A stretch of 64,000 bases of DNA from Balanoglossus misakiensis (GCA_040954595.2 CM082576.2:11222001-11286000); one strand, 5' to 3'. Shown: positions 26,055 to 39,904, numbered from the stretch's first letter. The notes: generated from the letters alone by a model not told the origin. A program made the numbers and translations.

Positions 26055-29000
26055 GACCAGAGCTCTTCGGAGCAATCAGACTTTCTTTCATTCCCATGTC
26101 ATCATGTTTATTTTCAATACTCTGTAATAACTGTATAGAAGCCAACCGTGGGTATTTTGGTATTACCTGGTCATGGAAAAAAGACTTTTCACATCAAATA
26201 TAGTAAAAGATATATATATGAAATATAGATTGTGACACTTTTAACCCTCTTCCATAGTTTCACAGTTTCTGATTTATAAACTGGAGTGAGATGTTATTTT
26301 TGTGTGAAAACATTTCACAACTGCATGCATTTTGACCATCAGAGAAGTGAGTAAGTTCCCATTTATTTTGAAGAGAATTCTCAACTACGAACAAAATCAT
26401 CAAAATTTAATAATATGGCCATTTTGTTCATAATTTCATCCTTCAGTGTGATATAATAATAAGATATAAACAGGCCCCCAAAACAAGCCATTTTTCTTGC
26501 ATGTTATTTATTTGATTTTTTTACAACTTAAATTTGAATGTTGAGCCTGGTAAAAATTTGAGTGGGTTAGTTTTTATAGCACAGTCAGTGTATTCACACA
26601 TCTAATGATAAGACCTATGGTGCTACATTTTATAATCACTAATGACACTGTATGACTCATGAAACTGCAGCGAGGCAAGACTGAAAAATTCAGCTTTGTT
26701 GAGTATGCGAAGGTATGTGACTGTATCCAAGTCAACTAAAACTGAAATCAATATTCAGGCTTTGATGCTTTGTAAATTTTGCTTTCAATAGTTTACATAT
26801 TTGAAGAAGGGGTGGAATTTTCTGATGAAACATTATTTGCATCATTGAGAATTCTGAATCCAATGATGCCAGATTCAAATTTATGAGTGTGTGTAACAGT
26901 TTTTTTCATACCAGTGACAAGATGGAAAATGTTCGTAAAATGACTGTGATACAGATTTCCGTGTTTATTTATTTATTGTTCTGACTGTATCCTGATTTGC
27001 AGACTACGTCATTATGATATAAACAATATCAAAACTTTGAGAATTTTAAGTTAAGTCAGTCTTTATATTCCAACTAATAGTAGCACTGATAGCATATAAA
27101 CATTTGTGTTTAAAGTCAATATTCATTTCAGAAAGAAGTAAGGTTTACATTTGGCCAAAACCCAACTTATTCAAGATACATTTTTAAAGCTAACTTGATA
27201 TGTGTTGACATAATCATTAGAGTCTGTTTGTGGAGGGATTAAAACTAAAATAGGTCTCCCAACAAATTAACCCGGTATTTGTGCAAAAAATTTAGCAAAT
27301 GTTTATTTTCTGGATTGATGTAAAAAATGAACCCTCCCCTGTATCTGGTCATGCCAAGGATAAAAGTTCGGATTTTAATTTAGGTTCCACTAGCAGAAAA
27401 AAAAAATCAGGGAAATATACAATTGAGTCAGCCTTGATATTCTTGAAACACACAAAGAGACCTTGGTAGGTTTGAGCTAGTGCTAATCTGTTAATGTCGA
27501 CTTTAACTGCCTGCTTCCCAACAATCATGTGGTGATGACTCTGATTTTCATTCCACCTTTTTTGGACATTCTGGAATGTTGTGGTTGACACAACTGATTG
27601 TTTAAATTCTCTGTGGCACTTTCGGGTCTTTGTATAATCATTCTAGAATCGGTTATTGAGGTATCTGTGGATCACCTAGTAACCTGTGTATCGGGGATGT
27701 GCCAAATTCTAGTACAGTTTATGTTCAGAAGAAAAACAGTTCGTGAGGGTGTAGCAGAGCGATGGAATTTGCTTCACTGACCCAAGTGCACACTTTTTAA
27801 TCGCCTTGTTAGTGAGAGAGAGAGAACTGCCTGCAGACACGGTCTGGATGTGCCGTTTCTAGGAAACTTGCCTAAGACGATAAACATTTCTGGTGAACAG
27901 TTTGTGTACTACATAATGTAGGTTTCATGAAAGTAAGATACACACCATGTATATTTTTATTTCTCCCTGATTGTAGAATCTCATCTGTATCAAACGCACA
28001 TATATTGGATACTTTTCTCAGTGTAACTTTATTCATCATTTCCGTTTTAATAGGGGACTTTTCAGAAGTCTTCCCTACTTCAGAGATTATGTTTTAATTA
28101 TGGATGTCTTCTTCCCCACTGCCTTCCTCATATCGTGGCGTATTGACCCCCCGGAGTCCTTAACTCTGTATGTGCTAATTTGTGTCTCATATCATTCCCT
28201 TAGAAACCATTCTTGAGAGAGAGAAAAGGAAACTAGTGATATGGGAACCGTAGACCCCTGAGGAGGGTCTGTGATGCATCTTGTCATGTGAATCAATACT
28301 TCACCCTCCAATGAACCTCTTGTGAGATAAGGACGCGTGTGTGCTCTCCTTTTCAGCTGCAAATGAATGCTGCAACCATTCATTTTAAAACAGTATGTGT
28401 GTGCTTCAATGAAGGTGTTTTGAGATGTCTGTGTAACACTGACATACACTGGACTCATTGTTATACAGGATCAATGTGCAACAGCACTTGCATGCGTGCG
28501 TGTGTGTGTGCTTGACAGAAACTGTAAATATTTCGTAGCTGTGCCTGTAGTTTCACATTACTTGGTATTTTGTTCCGAGAGAAGCCATTCAAGAAGAATG
28601 ATTTTTTTGAGGGGTATTTCTACTACTAGTTGCTATGGCAACAGCAGATGTTAGTGCATGTGAGAGACGAACAGTTATTGTCAAATATGATTTTCCTTTT
28701 TAACTGTGTGTGCAATATGCTGACATCACGTAACTGATCGTCAATTTCCCTAAAAAAACACTAACGAATAAATTCAGGAATTTAAGGTAAAGAATTGTTG
28801 TGTGTGTGTTCTCTTTATGTAATATTATCTCATCAGTGATAATGATGTAATTGACCTATTAGTAACAGCAGCATAGATGAGATGCCCCCAGGAAATTAAC
28901 AGTTCTAAATTGAAATAGGGTTAAAATTATAAAAAATCATTTCTAGCAAAACCTATATATACACACTGTACCCAGAAAAAAAAGCACTTTCTCTTTGACA

Positions 29001-29820
29001 CAGAAGCAAATTTTACCTAAACCGTTGTATCACTTGATTTTTCAAGAGACCTACTCCAACGATCAGCTGTTGGAGGCACGATGCTCCAATAAAATGCACA
29101 ACCAATAACACATGAACACGGTAAACTGAGCCGGGATCGTTTGACACTGGATGGCCTTGTGGGACGATGACACATGCACACTGGGGATGAGTCATTCTGC
29201 AGTGTTGATTGGGAGACTTTCCACTTCGTTAAGTGTGACTCTAAACGGATGAGCGCCTGTTGTGGCGTCTTCCAGATGGGGATTTCAGTGGGGGGCCGCG
29301 CGAGAGAAATTACAGAAAACCAGATACATTAATGTAATATTGAACATGAACACTTCAGTTTTAATTCTTCACAGTGAAACTCCACACACAGGTTTTCTGC
29401 ATCAATCTTGTCTTTGTTGATCATTGCGGACAACAAAGACAGAAATCCAAAAATAAGTCATATATGGCCCTTGCTGCAAGCAGGTAGTGGTCTCAGGTCA
29501 ACAATCATGAATTATGATCAAATCACACAAGAACACACTGTACATATGACATACTCATGGGGTTTTAATAATGGAAGTTGCAACTTTTTTATTGAGCCAA
29601 GACAAAAGATGAACCTTTACAAAACGTGCAGCTCATGTGGGACAGAAAATCCCCAACTTGGGGGGATCGTGTGAGAAATATGATCCCAGGTCCTTGGGAG
29701 TGTGAGATTCTATAAATCCCACCAGCAGCATGTCTGTCCACTGTGATGTATGACGTACACTAGGTTATTCACTTGTATTCAGTTTTCTGAATTGATAAAT
29801 AAACCGTAAAACTTTTCTTT
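26055..29820 (+). other. DESI2 3' UTR and downstream non-coding DNA
   Basis: No coding exon is visible on either strand in this 3.8 kb, except the start of the CCDC97 tail just to its right. A plus-strand AATAAA around 29798 could end a long DESI2 3' UTR, and long 3' UTRs are known for this gene in vertebrates. A minus-strand AATAAA around 29587-29592 is a candidate for the CCDC97 3' end, so the two transcripts may overlap tail-to-tail. Confidence 0.45.
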
Positions 29821-29830
29821 GCATTGGTCA

Positions 29831-31278
29831 CTACCTATCCGTGTTATCACGACTGTCTTCAATTTCCATGTCATCATAGTCCGGTTCGCCCTGAGCTGAC
29901 TTCGCATAAGACACACACTTCACCTGGGAACTGCTGCCCTCATCACTGGAACCGTCAACCCCGACTGTAGAGGGCTCTTCATCATCAAAGTAGCTTTCCT
30001 CTTCGTCGTGCTCCCTGATATCCAGAGAATCATACTCCACATTGGTGTCCACACTCTCATAATCAAAGTCCGCGTCCTGACCCTGTAGGAATCGCAGCTG
30101 CATATTTCGCATGAATTCGTGCCTTAGCATCGACTTTTCCTCATCTGTTGCCGATGTCGGTTGCCGGGTTGGTCCTGTGGCAAAGTCATTGTCATCATCA
30201 TCATCATCATTACCAGCATCATCCGAATCATCATCTGAATCGCTGCCTTCTTTTTTCTTTTTCGTTTCAGTCATTTTTTCATCTTCATCTTCTGGCAAAG
30301 AAAAACAACAGAGGAATTTTCACTGCATTGAATACTGAATTTTCTACTTGCTCATGTGTATGAGAAATACAACCAATCTGCTCCAGTTTGTTTTTCACCG
30401 ACTCATTGGTCAACTGGGTAACATTTCCAAGAGAAGAGGCATATCCAAGCCTATGACACCATCTAAGTAAAGGTGCAGTCACATCTTTTACACCGACAAA
30501 GGATGATCTCACCTTCACTTTCACTGTCTTCCTCTTCTTCCATGGCATCATCTTCTGCTTCCTTCTGTCTCCGCAGACGTTCTTCCACATCTTTCCGGTC
30601 CATGAAATCCATCAGAATGGTAGAAAATCTTAAATCAGTCTTGTCTATCTCCTTCTGTTTCTGCTGCAACTCCTCTGCAGTCAAGTACTGCCCGACGTAC
30701 TGCTCGTACATCAACGGGTCCCTCTCCTGCATTTCGTCCTCGCTGAAGTACTTCCCGTCGTCCAGCAGTTTTTTCATCGCTTCGTACCTCCTGTTCCGCA
30801 CTCTGGTGGAGTTCTTTTTGCTGTCCAGCCGCCTCTGGATTTCCTTCAGGTAGAATTCTACCTCGTAGTCGCTCTTCAGGTCGTCAAACAGCTGTATGTC
30901 TCGGCTCTCCATGTGCTTGCCGAACCTCTCCAAGAAAACGGCGGGTTTCCGCCTCAGCAAGTCTCTCACGATGGCCACCTTTTCGCCTTCCGTCAGGTCC
31001 GGCTCACCCCGTTGTTGGTTCTTGATTCTCGCGTCGCTGTTTGCGATGCGTTTTATCATGGCCTCCTCCGGGCTCAGTTTCTCTGTGGTCGGCACTTTCT
31101 CTGTTGTGGGTTCAACAGCACTGGCTGCATCATTGGCTGTAGATTTTTCCAACGGTGCTTCCTCTAGGGTTAGTCTCTCTGTGGCCAGTTTAACAGCACT
31201 GGCCACGTCATCAGTTTCTCTGGATGTGTCTGTAAACTCACCCCAGTGTACCCTTCCCTCAGCTGGATCACTGGCCAT
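29831..31278 (-). CDS. CCDC97: Coiled-coil domain-containing protein 97
   Basis: CCDC97 is a conserved nuclear protein reported to associate with the SF3b part of the spliceosome. Two coding exons (31278-30513 and 30291-29831) join in frame (GAAG|gtgaga, ttgccag|AAGATG) to give 408 residues, longer than human (about 343) mainly through acidic inserts. Family blocks in order are: RGEPDLTEGEKVAIVRDLL with PAVFLERF (about residues 95-125), RVRNRRYEAMKKLLDDGKYF and PLMYEQYVGQYLTAEEL, then a Glu/Lys-rich coiled coil. After a poly-Asp stretch comes the C-terminal FMRNMQLRFLQGQDADFDY block with YDSLDI and EESYFDDEEP. MASDPAEGRVHWGEF is taken as the start, because the frame upstream crosses a likely 5' UTR intron (acceptor ctgcag near 31316). 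It is head-to-head with BROX. Confidence 0.94.
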
Positions 31279-32014
31279 TTTGTTGTTCTTTTTCCTGTTG
31301 TGTTTTCTTAACCTGCAGAAATAATTAAGAAGCATTTCTGAAGGGTTTCTGCAAATGATGCATTTTGATGATGTTTCTTGCATGAAACAGCTACATGTAG
31401 CTCGAAAGGTCTTGACCGTGATATCCAAAGGCCTTGGCGCTGTCATAGTTGAAAGTTTAGTAGTATTCTTTTGCTATAATGTCATTGAAAAAAAAAATTG
31501 GTTGTGTCCTCTAATTTTATTGGATGACAACCACCTGCCCCAGATTACTCTGTTGTCTTTGGTTCTTGTTGATCACGTTGGTCCATGACAAAATGCAAAG
31601 CAAATGTTGATCAGCCTCATTAGGATAAAGAACATACACCGTAATACATCTTTCTCTATAAGTTCACCCTCAGTGGAACCAATAAGGGTGCCATCTTGAG
31701 GTCATTCATTGCTTTTCACACAGTCGCAGCTAGCACTGCAGTGTCAGCCAGGCCTGGCTCTAGCGCACTGTCAGCAGCGCACGCGAACCCAAACTTTACA
31801 AGTAGTAATTCTATTTGGTCAAACACGACACAGGTTACATAATGCAGCCACATACAATGATAAATTATACGTTTCTCACCTCTGCAACCGAGTCTGTCAA
31901 GTGTCGCATATATGACCCATGACCCAAAAGGTCAAGGGTTACACTAACTGATATAGTGCTCGATAGAGGGCAGTATAAGTCGATGACATCATCGTCACAC
32001 AAAATCCAAACAAA
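31279..32014. promoter_or_regulatory. Divergent CCDC97/BROX promoter interval
   Basis: The two starts are 737 bp apart. Both ATGs sit in AAAATGGC (CCDC97 AAAATGGCCAG, BROX AAAATGGCGCA), which resembles the YY1 site AANATGGC often found at the start of housekeeping genes. A non-coding first exon of CCDC97 probably lies in the right half. Confidence 0.5.
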
Positions 32015-35000
32015 ATGGCGCATTGGTTTCACCGAAATCCAATAAAGGCCACTGCAAGGCAGAATTTCAACCTGGGACCCGTTGCTTCTACGGGACCAAC
32101 CAACAAAATATGCAGGTTAGTTGTCACTGTTGTTCTCATTCATGGGTGTGTCCTCTACCCTCCGTGTTCCGAGTACTTATTTGTCCCAAGCTAAAGGACA
32201 GACCTGTCCATTATCAGCTTTATTCCTCAACACTACAACATCAACAGCACTAAGGAAAAGTGGCAAGGCAAACATTATAAAGCACAAATTTACTTACATC
32301 AACAAAAGCTGTTACTAGGAGAGTAAGCATAGTACATATCACACAATTAACTTTTAATATCCACCAAAAAATATAATATACATCACAAGTAACAAGTGTG
32401 TAGCAGTGTATTTTTAACCACATCACAAGGTATGATTCTTCCTACATATTCACTTCACTCTACAAACACAGTGACTTGAGAGAAGCACGCAGCAAGCTGT
32501 TGGACAGTGTAAGCAACCCCAACATCGAACTCAGTAGTCTCAAGTCGGCTGTGGATACCTACTTTTCCCTGCTGCAAGGTTTCCTGCAAGCCTGCGATGA
32601 AAAGGGTGGAGAGAGCAAGATGAGATACAGTTTGAATTTCAAGTGGACCAATACATTGAAGGGATATGAACCAAGGTACGACTTTGATCTGTGATAACCA
32701 CATTGTGAACATGACACAGTACATTCCAATCTGCTCAAAAATTGGATGTAGAGTTGACTTGATCTTTACATCTGCTGGTTCTTTACTATTCTGTTCTCCA
32801 ATGCCCGCCACACTACATCCAAGAACAGAACAGTACAGAACCAGCTAATGTAAAGATCGAGTCAAGTCTACGTTGGATTTTAATCAGGTTGAGGTACACT
32901 CATACTACTGCGTATTTAAAATTCCCTGATTCCCAGCTTTAGTTACAGTTTATGAATTACGCCACTAATGAAAAATGTCAGTGCAGTGACTGCTGCTTTA
33001 TAGGGAAACACTGTCTCATTTTCCCTTGCTTAAGTAACTTAAGTACAATGTACCATGTTCTTTTTATGATTTCACAGCGCCCAACAAGATGTGGTCTTTG
33101 AGATGTGCCATATGTTAATCAATGTGGGACTGTGGTACACCAAACATGCAGCAATGATAGCTGGTGGCAAAGAAGAGTAAGTTGCTGACTTGTGAACCTT
33201 AACCCTTCACCCCATGTTTTTTATGTCGAGGTCAATGTGTGCCAATAAAATTGCCCTGGTCTGTTGGCTGTTGATAGGGATGACATCTCACCCTTCTACC
33301 AGTCATCTTGCAATCTTAAAAATGACATTTGTTCTTTCCCAGACTTCTAAACCTACACATCTAATACATCATGATTACTGTACGTCTTCTGTTTGGTTTT
33401 CCACAAGACTATTCCTGCCCAATCTCCCTTGGTCTTACAGTGCTGGTCACATTGACTTGGAATGGTAACTTTAATGCGTGTGTGTGTCTTACTTTCAGAG
33501 TTTCCATGGATGAAGCCAAAGAAGTACATTCATGTTTGAGAACTGCTGCCGGTGTTTTCAGCTTTGTTAAGGTAAAAAGTCAAAGCCTTCATGTGGTGAA
33601 TGCTCCAAATTAGAAAATAAAGGACGAGCACCGCATAGACAATGTCGACAGGAATGCACAGCTTGATCATGTGTCGTTATCACAAACAACCATGTTACCA
33701 GTATATTACATAAACTTCCTGTTTTTTAATTTTTAGGAGAGTTTAGCGGGTAGATTGCTGAATACACCGGAGAAGGGTGAAGATTTAGACAGTCGGATAT
33801 TGGTAGCTTACTTAGAGCAGTGTAAAGCAGAAGCTCAAGAAGGTAATGATAAAAAAAGCGAACATTGTACTTCAGACTGAAGTTCCCAGACGTGAGCATA
33901 TCCATTGAAGCCAAGCATTTTTGGTGGTTGCAACTGGACTAAAGAGAGTAAAGAAGTCAAACAATTCCATTGGTTACTGACTTCACATTGAAAAAGAATA
34001 TACTGGTGTTGTCTTGTGTATTGTGTGAAAATCAGATTTTCTCATCACTGATAAAAGACTGTTATTTTGCCTGAGCAAATTTACTAATCCGTCTTTCTAT
34101 TCCAATTTGCAGTAACTGTTGCCAGGGCGATAGAACTGAAGCACAGCTCTAGCCTAATATCGAGTCTAGCCTACGAGACTGCAAAGATTTTCAGAAATGC
34201 AGACAGTTCCCTGACAGCGTTGGAGGTGTCGGTGGTTGGAAAGTGGAGAAAATATTTACAACTGAAATACCTATTTTACATGGCATACGTATGTATAGTC
34301 AAACTTGTCTCCATTTGCTGTGAAACTCAAAGATCTTGTGATCTCTCTGCAGAAGAACAAGTCCAAATCATGTCAATGTCCTAAAAATTTATATGAGATA
34401 TATTTCTATTTTCACTGAAATTACGTGGTATCTTTGGAACAAATTCTGGGTTTAGGAACATGAGAATAGTATCTCTAACCCCACTTTGTTTTCCAGATTT
34501 CCGAATGTAGGATCAGTATATTGGATAGCAACATTTGCTCTTATATGTGTGAATGTTACACAGTCATTCAGAGTTGCTACTATGTGCTATCGCATCAGAC
34601 TATATTGTGCTTGTCATTTGCAGGCACATTGTTTTAATGGAGTTACTCTACTCGACAAAGATAAATGTGGAGAGTCTATCAAATCACTGCAGGAGAGTGA
34701 GAAGTGTAAGTTGTAACTGGACAAATTTGTGTACAATGCTTTATTTGCATTTTACATGGATATACATGTATCATAGGAAATTTACATAAACAATAATAGT
34801 AATAATGGAAAAAATATGACTTTTGTATGAAAGTGCTCATGATGACTTCTCATGAAAAAAATTCAAAACATTTGGATTGTGGGGTTTTTATTTTTAACTA
34901 GAAGTGTGAGGAAACTGCCTGCTGTATTCTGTGTGAATAAATGGATTTATAGCTCTTCATACAAAGTTCAACTTTTCAGTCAACTCTTCACCATGCAGTC

Positions 35001-35863
35001 CATTCAAATGAAATACACCTCCCTTTCAGTCGCTGTAACCTGTGTACTGTTACAATGACAAATGTTTATTTTTTTCAATTTTACAAAAAATCAGTTTATG
35101 AGAAGTCAAGTGCCATGTGCAAGGATTATGTGTCGACCAAAGGTCCCGGTTCCACAGCCAAACCTGCTGAGCATCTCTTCTTTAGAAGATTAGGTCCACT
35201 CATAAAGAGAACATCAGAAAAAAGCACAAGAGAAAATGGATTCATGTAAGTTGCTTCTTTATGTTGAAGCTTGATGATCTTTCAATTAGTGAAATTTTAG
35301 GCATGATAGTTTACACAAAGTGTATTGGTCTTGTAGTCGTCACTTTACTTTTTTTTCTATATATAAGACTAAGAGTATAGATGTTGTGAATTATCAATAC
35401 ATTTTCATTTATCAGTTATTTCCAGAAGGTTCCCGAACAGGTACCAGAACTAGAGGAGAAGGCAGCCTATGGCCTAGCCAACCCAGACGATTATGAAATG
35501 CCAAATATAGCGCCCTCCTGGACATCAGATATCTACAAAGGTTTTGATCTTAGCAAAGCCCCACAAGATGATCAAAAGGTTAGTCTTGAATGAAGTATTA
35601 CTTCTTTGAAGTGTGATCCCATGCTTTCCTGTATAGAAGGGAGCCTGTGTGTATGTTCACTGCATATTTAAATAGGAATGTGCGAAAATAGCCACTGCAG
35701 TACCGTCTTATCCAAGTGTGTTGCACAGGAGGCTGTTGTATGTAAATTCTTCAATTTTTTTCAGGATAAAAAGAAAGAAGAAGAAATCAAACCAATCAAA
35801 GAGGCTGACATCGCGCAGACCGGTAAAGATCCCAAGAATTCCAGCGGATGTATTGTGTCTTAG
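32015..35863 (+). CDS. BROX: BRO1 domain-containing protein BROX
   Basis: BROX is a farnesylated BRO1-domain protein that binds ESCRT-III (CHMP4/CHMP5) and works at the nuclear envelope and membranes. Ten exons read in frame: 32015-32115, 32472-32675, 33078-33176, 33499-33571, 33737-33842, 34113-34288, 34624-34705, 35095-35245, 35416-35578 and 35765-35863. They give 417 residues (human 411). The start [63 protein letters not shown] and ENGFIYFQKVP follow the human protein block by block. The C terminus ends in CIVS, a CaaX box, after a Lys/Glu-rich linker, so prenylation of the final Cys is expected. An AATAAA at 36306-36311 is a likely 3' end. Confidence 0.96.
32737..32882. repeat. Intronic hairpin, two 61-bp inverted arms
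   Basis: Within BROX intron 2, 32737-32797 and 32822-32882 are inverted copies with a loop of 24 bases. Both arms share GATCTTTACAT, AGTTGACTT/AGACTTGACT-like, GCTGGTTCT and CTGTTCT segments, with scattered mismatches. It could be a small non-autonomous element or a transcribed hairpin. I cannot tell which. Confidence 0.75.
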
Positions 35864-38225
35864 TTCGATGATTATCAGCCTGTCTTTGCCCTTATCATCT
35901 AGATCTGGTATTTGCATGATGATGCTTGAAAAAACCCGGTAAAATCCTAGCAAATGATGAAGTCTCGGTAGGCATTGGTAAACGTTACCACATGTTAGGT
36001 CTAAAAGTCATTTCATCGTTAACACAAAAATAGGACCTCACATTGTACAACTAGTGGACTTCACTTTGTCAATTATTTTCAGGAAATTTCTCATTTGTCT
36101 GCAGTATGTCAAAATTACATATCCTCAATGGCCGTTAAATCCAAAATAATATTGCAATGTACCCCCAAAACAAATTTATTTCATCAGTACGAATCACTGT
36201 TGCCTTCCATAAAGTAGGTTTACATATTTTAGTACTTGTAGTTCAACATAGTTGTTGAAAAGTTGAAAAAAATGTAGTTCTCTGGTTTTATTGTTATTGC
36301 AAGAAAATAAAACATATGGCAGGAAAATTAGGCATATTCAGATACAAGTGAGAAGTTTGTGTTTCATGTTTACAAAAAAAGTCATTTGCAAAAGTTGTTA
36401 CGAAGACTCATTTAGAGGTGGCACATTACTTTTATGTGGTAGAATTTCCGATTTTTCACAGTTTACAGGAAAATTTACAGGATTATCTGATAATATACCA
36501 ATCTCAATATTTACGATACAGTCTTCATGTAAATATTGTTACATTCAAAGTAGTGTATCCTTTCACCACTTTACTAAAAGGGTTGGCAACAACACCGTGA
36601 TTGCTCAATCATGTATCTCAATTATTTGTCAAATTGCATGTTATGTATCGTCTTTAGTGAAGAGCATTGTCTTTTATATATTATATAACTTTTGTAGAGA
36701 AAAATAACATGGCAGTTAAAAACTGTCAGTCAAGTATAGTGGTATTCCAGTAATGAAAATGTCAATATATGGTACATAGAATGAAGGGGTTGTATTTATA
36801 TGTGATGATTGTTGGAAAGGTTTTTCAAATATTTGTCACCTTTTTTCGTTAAAAAATATAACAAGTTTAGAGAGTGTAATACGTATTTGGCAAAGAAACA
36901 TTCAAAAACTCCCTCATGGTTTCCATTTATCATTCTATTTACCAATGTACATTGTTGTCTAATTTGAGGCAACAGGCAATCAAATGTATTTATTTCACAG
37001 ATTTCATGCAAAGATGACCTCCATTTGGGAAGATTTGTGAAGTCCTTTCATCCAAACCCTTTAAGGCAATTACAAATTTGCAGGAACCTTGAAGAAAGTT
37101 CTTCAAATTGAAACTTCGGTATTCTATTTCATTTGCAGGTCATTTTCGCATCCACAAGACTAGCAGTGTCAAGTTATGTCTTGTCTAATTTTATTTAAGC
37201 AGATCACGTTTTATTGACCTACACTAAAATGTTAGGGCTACAATTTCCACATATTCTGTAGCTTACTGTGTCCTTTTGTTGATCCAAACCATGTTAATTT
37301 TTTTAATTTCAAATGTATGTTATTTCTCGCTAAAAATGTATTATCAATACTTTTTTAATGGTGAAGAGTCAGGAGTTAATTTTTAGATTCAAATTTTTAT
37401 CACTAAAGATTTTGAGTCTGCGTATTTTATATCTTCTGTCTGCCATCATGTTGATTCGTATCACACTTGATAGGCTTGTACAAAACCAGCTTTTATGTTA
37501 TAAGCTGTGCAATGCGATATTAATAAAATTAATCTTCAGCAAATGTTCATTCTGTGGACAATTATAAAGCCAAGTCTGTGACCCTTTCATACAGAGACTA
37601 CTCAGATTGTCCGGATCTTTGCAATTTTGTGAAGAAAATAGTTCAATAGGTATGTTTTCCAATGTTTTTCCCTTCTTTGCTTTGTGATATATTTTCTACA
37701 CTACAGTAGATAATTTATAAAGTGATCAGACAACCCTTCAGTATAGTCTTGACAAAGTTGAGAGGTCTGGGTCAAAGTTTACTTCATGTTGACCTTGTAG
37801 AGGGCGCAATTTCCGTCAAGAAATAGTGCAAGTTGCAAACTACACATCCTAGCAACAGACTTGGGCATGCCTATAGGTTGTAAATTTAATCTGTAAATCA
37901 CGTACTCATTACCCTGAACCTGACAACTTGGAGTCTTTGAAGCACATCTTCCAAAGGCATTCAAACAACTGCAACTGAGCTGTGATCAGTATGATTTGCG
38001 GGGTTCATTTCAATGACATTCTTGAAGTAGTCGGGCAACATGTTATTCACTTTCAACATTTTGGACAACACATTTGTGTTCTTAATTTTCACACAAAAGG
38101 CGATTGTTCAGCCTATTCACACATAGCATTGTGTCTGCTTACACATACAAACAATTTGGTTGTAGATGTGTATAAGCTAGACTAGAGTCATCACAACAAA
38201 ATCACTTGCATTAATAAGAAAATGT
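35864..38225. other. BROX 3' UTR and convergent intergenic region
   Basis: AT-rich DNA between the BROX stop and the DPY30 3' end. AATAAA signals on the plus strand at 36306-36311 and near 37522 are candidate BROX ends. The 138-codon frame at 36291-36707 has no recognisable domain and begins at the poly(A) signal. I take it as chance. Confidence 0.5.
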
Positions 38226-38231
38226 TTTATT
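38226..38231 (-). terminator. Candidate DPY30 poly(A) signal AATAAA
   Basis: TTTATT on the plus strand gives AATAAA on the minus strand, about 410 bp after the DPY30 stop codon. It is the first canonical signal that I noticed there. Confidence 0.45.
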
Positions 38232-38638
38232 CTACAAATGAAAACCCTCTAGACTACACTACAAACATATGTATACATGCCACAATATGAATATCTCCAG
38301 ATCATAAAACAAACAAGCACATTTACAAAATATATGCAAAATCCAACGACCCAATCTTGGATCGAGTCAGCTGGTTTCTTTAAAAAGAAACTTTCTAATA
38401 TGGTGATATGATATTAAGCCTTTGTATAAATACATAAAAAGAAGTTTTTTTCTCTCATTAGACACGATTGACAGTCTGAAGTGATGTGTATTGTCCATAT
38501 ATTCTGAGTGCTTTGGCTGTGAGAGATTCCAACAAACATACGGTTCAGGCATCTCTCTTGCCACAACATCAACTAGACAAGGAGAACAGGATTGGAGATG
38601 TGATGGTCCTCAATATATTTTCCAGGTGTTCAATGTAC

Positions 38639-39904
38639 TTAATTCTTGCCCTCAAACTGGTCTTTGTTTTTCAAAAGGTATGCAGCCAAGAATTCTATTG
38701 GATTTGGAGGTCTGAAAGATAAAAAAAAAAATCCATTCAATTGTATTCCATTATAAGTGATAATTACACAATAATGATACACCAGTCCATATCAGAAACA
38801 ATGTCAACACACAGGGAGGAATACATGGAAACCAGGAACCTATTGATGATGATACTTGTCCCACTCCATAGATTATTCTCTTACCTTTCTTTTGCTAGTG
38901 TTGACATTGCTTGTAATAAAATTGGTACTACAGTTTGATCTAGGTAGGCCCTTGTCGGTAAAGACTGGAGGTCGACTTTAGGTCTTGCTGTTTTCTCTGC
39001 TTCTGTTTTCTCATTTGCGATGATTTTCTGCACATTATCTGTTAGGCCATGCTCTGCGTGGGGATTCTCTGGTTTTTGCTGCAATAACACAATAGTCTGT
39101 TAGTTGCAAGTCAAGTGATCAACTGAAGGTAATTACTGTCCGTGACATAAAGGTAATAAGACACAAGAAAGGCCTTCTGGATCTCACCTCAACTGCCTCT
39201 GGTGGTGCTGATAAGTTGGATTCACTTGGAGGGGCAGCTGGCTGTTCTGTCACTGAAACACAATCAAATTATCTTCAGAATTAAATCACAATGTAGTGAG
39301 TCAATAAGAAGTAATTATGCTTTCCCACCTTACAAATCCTAGCTGACCTGAAAGATGACTATTGTGACACAATTGCACACGATAATTCAAGATTTGTCTA
39401 GACTTTCAGGTGATTTTGTGCAGGCGATCTGGGTACTGTACTAAGGATGGACTGTCTCTACCATGACTACACAATATTTGATTGAAGAATGTATAGTACT
39501 GAATTGACAACGAAATTTGACAGATTCGAACAAATGAAACGCTGCAAAGGGTAAGTAGCGATTTTATTTCACGGCGAGGAGGAAGGAAAACTGGCATAAA
39601 CAACGAGTTCGCGAAAGCATTTGTGCACCTCGTACATGCATGTGCATTCATATTGTACACAAGTAAGTTACAATCCAGCAATGTACACATAGTAAGCTTC
39701 ATATCGTGATTACAGAATCACACGTTACGGTTCAGTAAACGGTCTTATTTGCGGTGTAGATATTGAAATTTCACGCGGTCCGTTTTTTAAGAACAAGTTT
39801 TAAAATCATGAAAACAAATTTCTGAATGGTGTTGTCGGTTAAAACGTCAATTTTCAGTCATTATTTGAGGAATGCATATATTTCCGTGTCTTACCTTCCG
39901 CCAT
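38639..39904 (-). CDS. DPY30: DPY30, core subunit of MLL/SET1 H3K4 methyltransferase complexes
   Basis: DPY30 dimerises, docks on the ASH2L C-terminal helix and stimulates H3K4 methylation. Four exons (39904-39895, 39252-39188, 39078-38885, 38711-38639) join in frame to 113 residues (human 99). The first coding exon is only ten bases, MAE plus one base. The N-terminal 30 residues are low-complexity and lineage-specific. From [15 protein letters not shown] onward it follows human DPY30 nearly residue for residue. The Dpy-30 helical pair is [19 protein letters not shown] with [19 protein letters not shown] and [12 protein letters not shown]. The ATG lies in ACATGGCGG, a YY1-like start context. 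Confidence 0.97.

Noticed and set aside
30473-31324. Ser-rich plus-strand ORFs opposite CCDC97
   Set aside because: They are mirror frames of the Glu/Asp/Lys-rich CCDC97 coding exon.
36291-36707. 138-codon ORF downstream of BROX
   Set aside because: It begins at a poly(A) signal, is AT-driven in composition and has no domain or splice partner.
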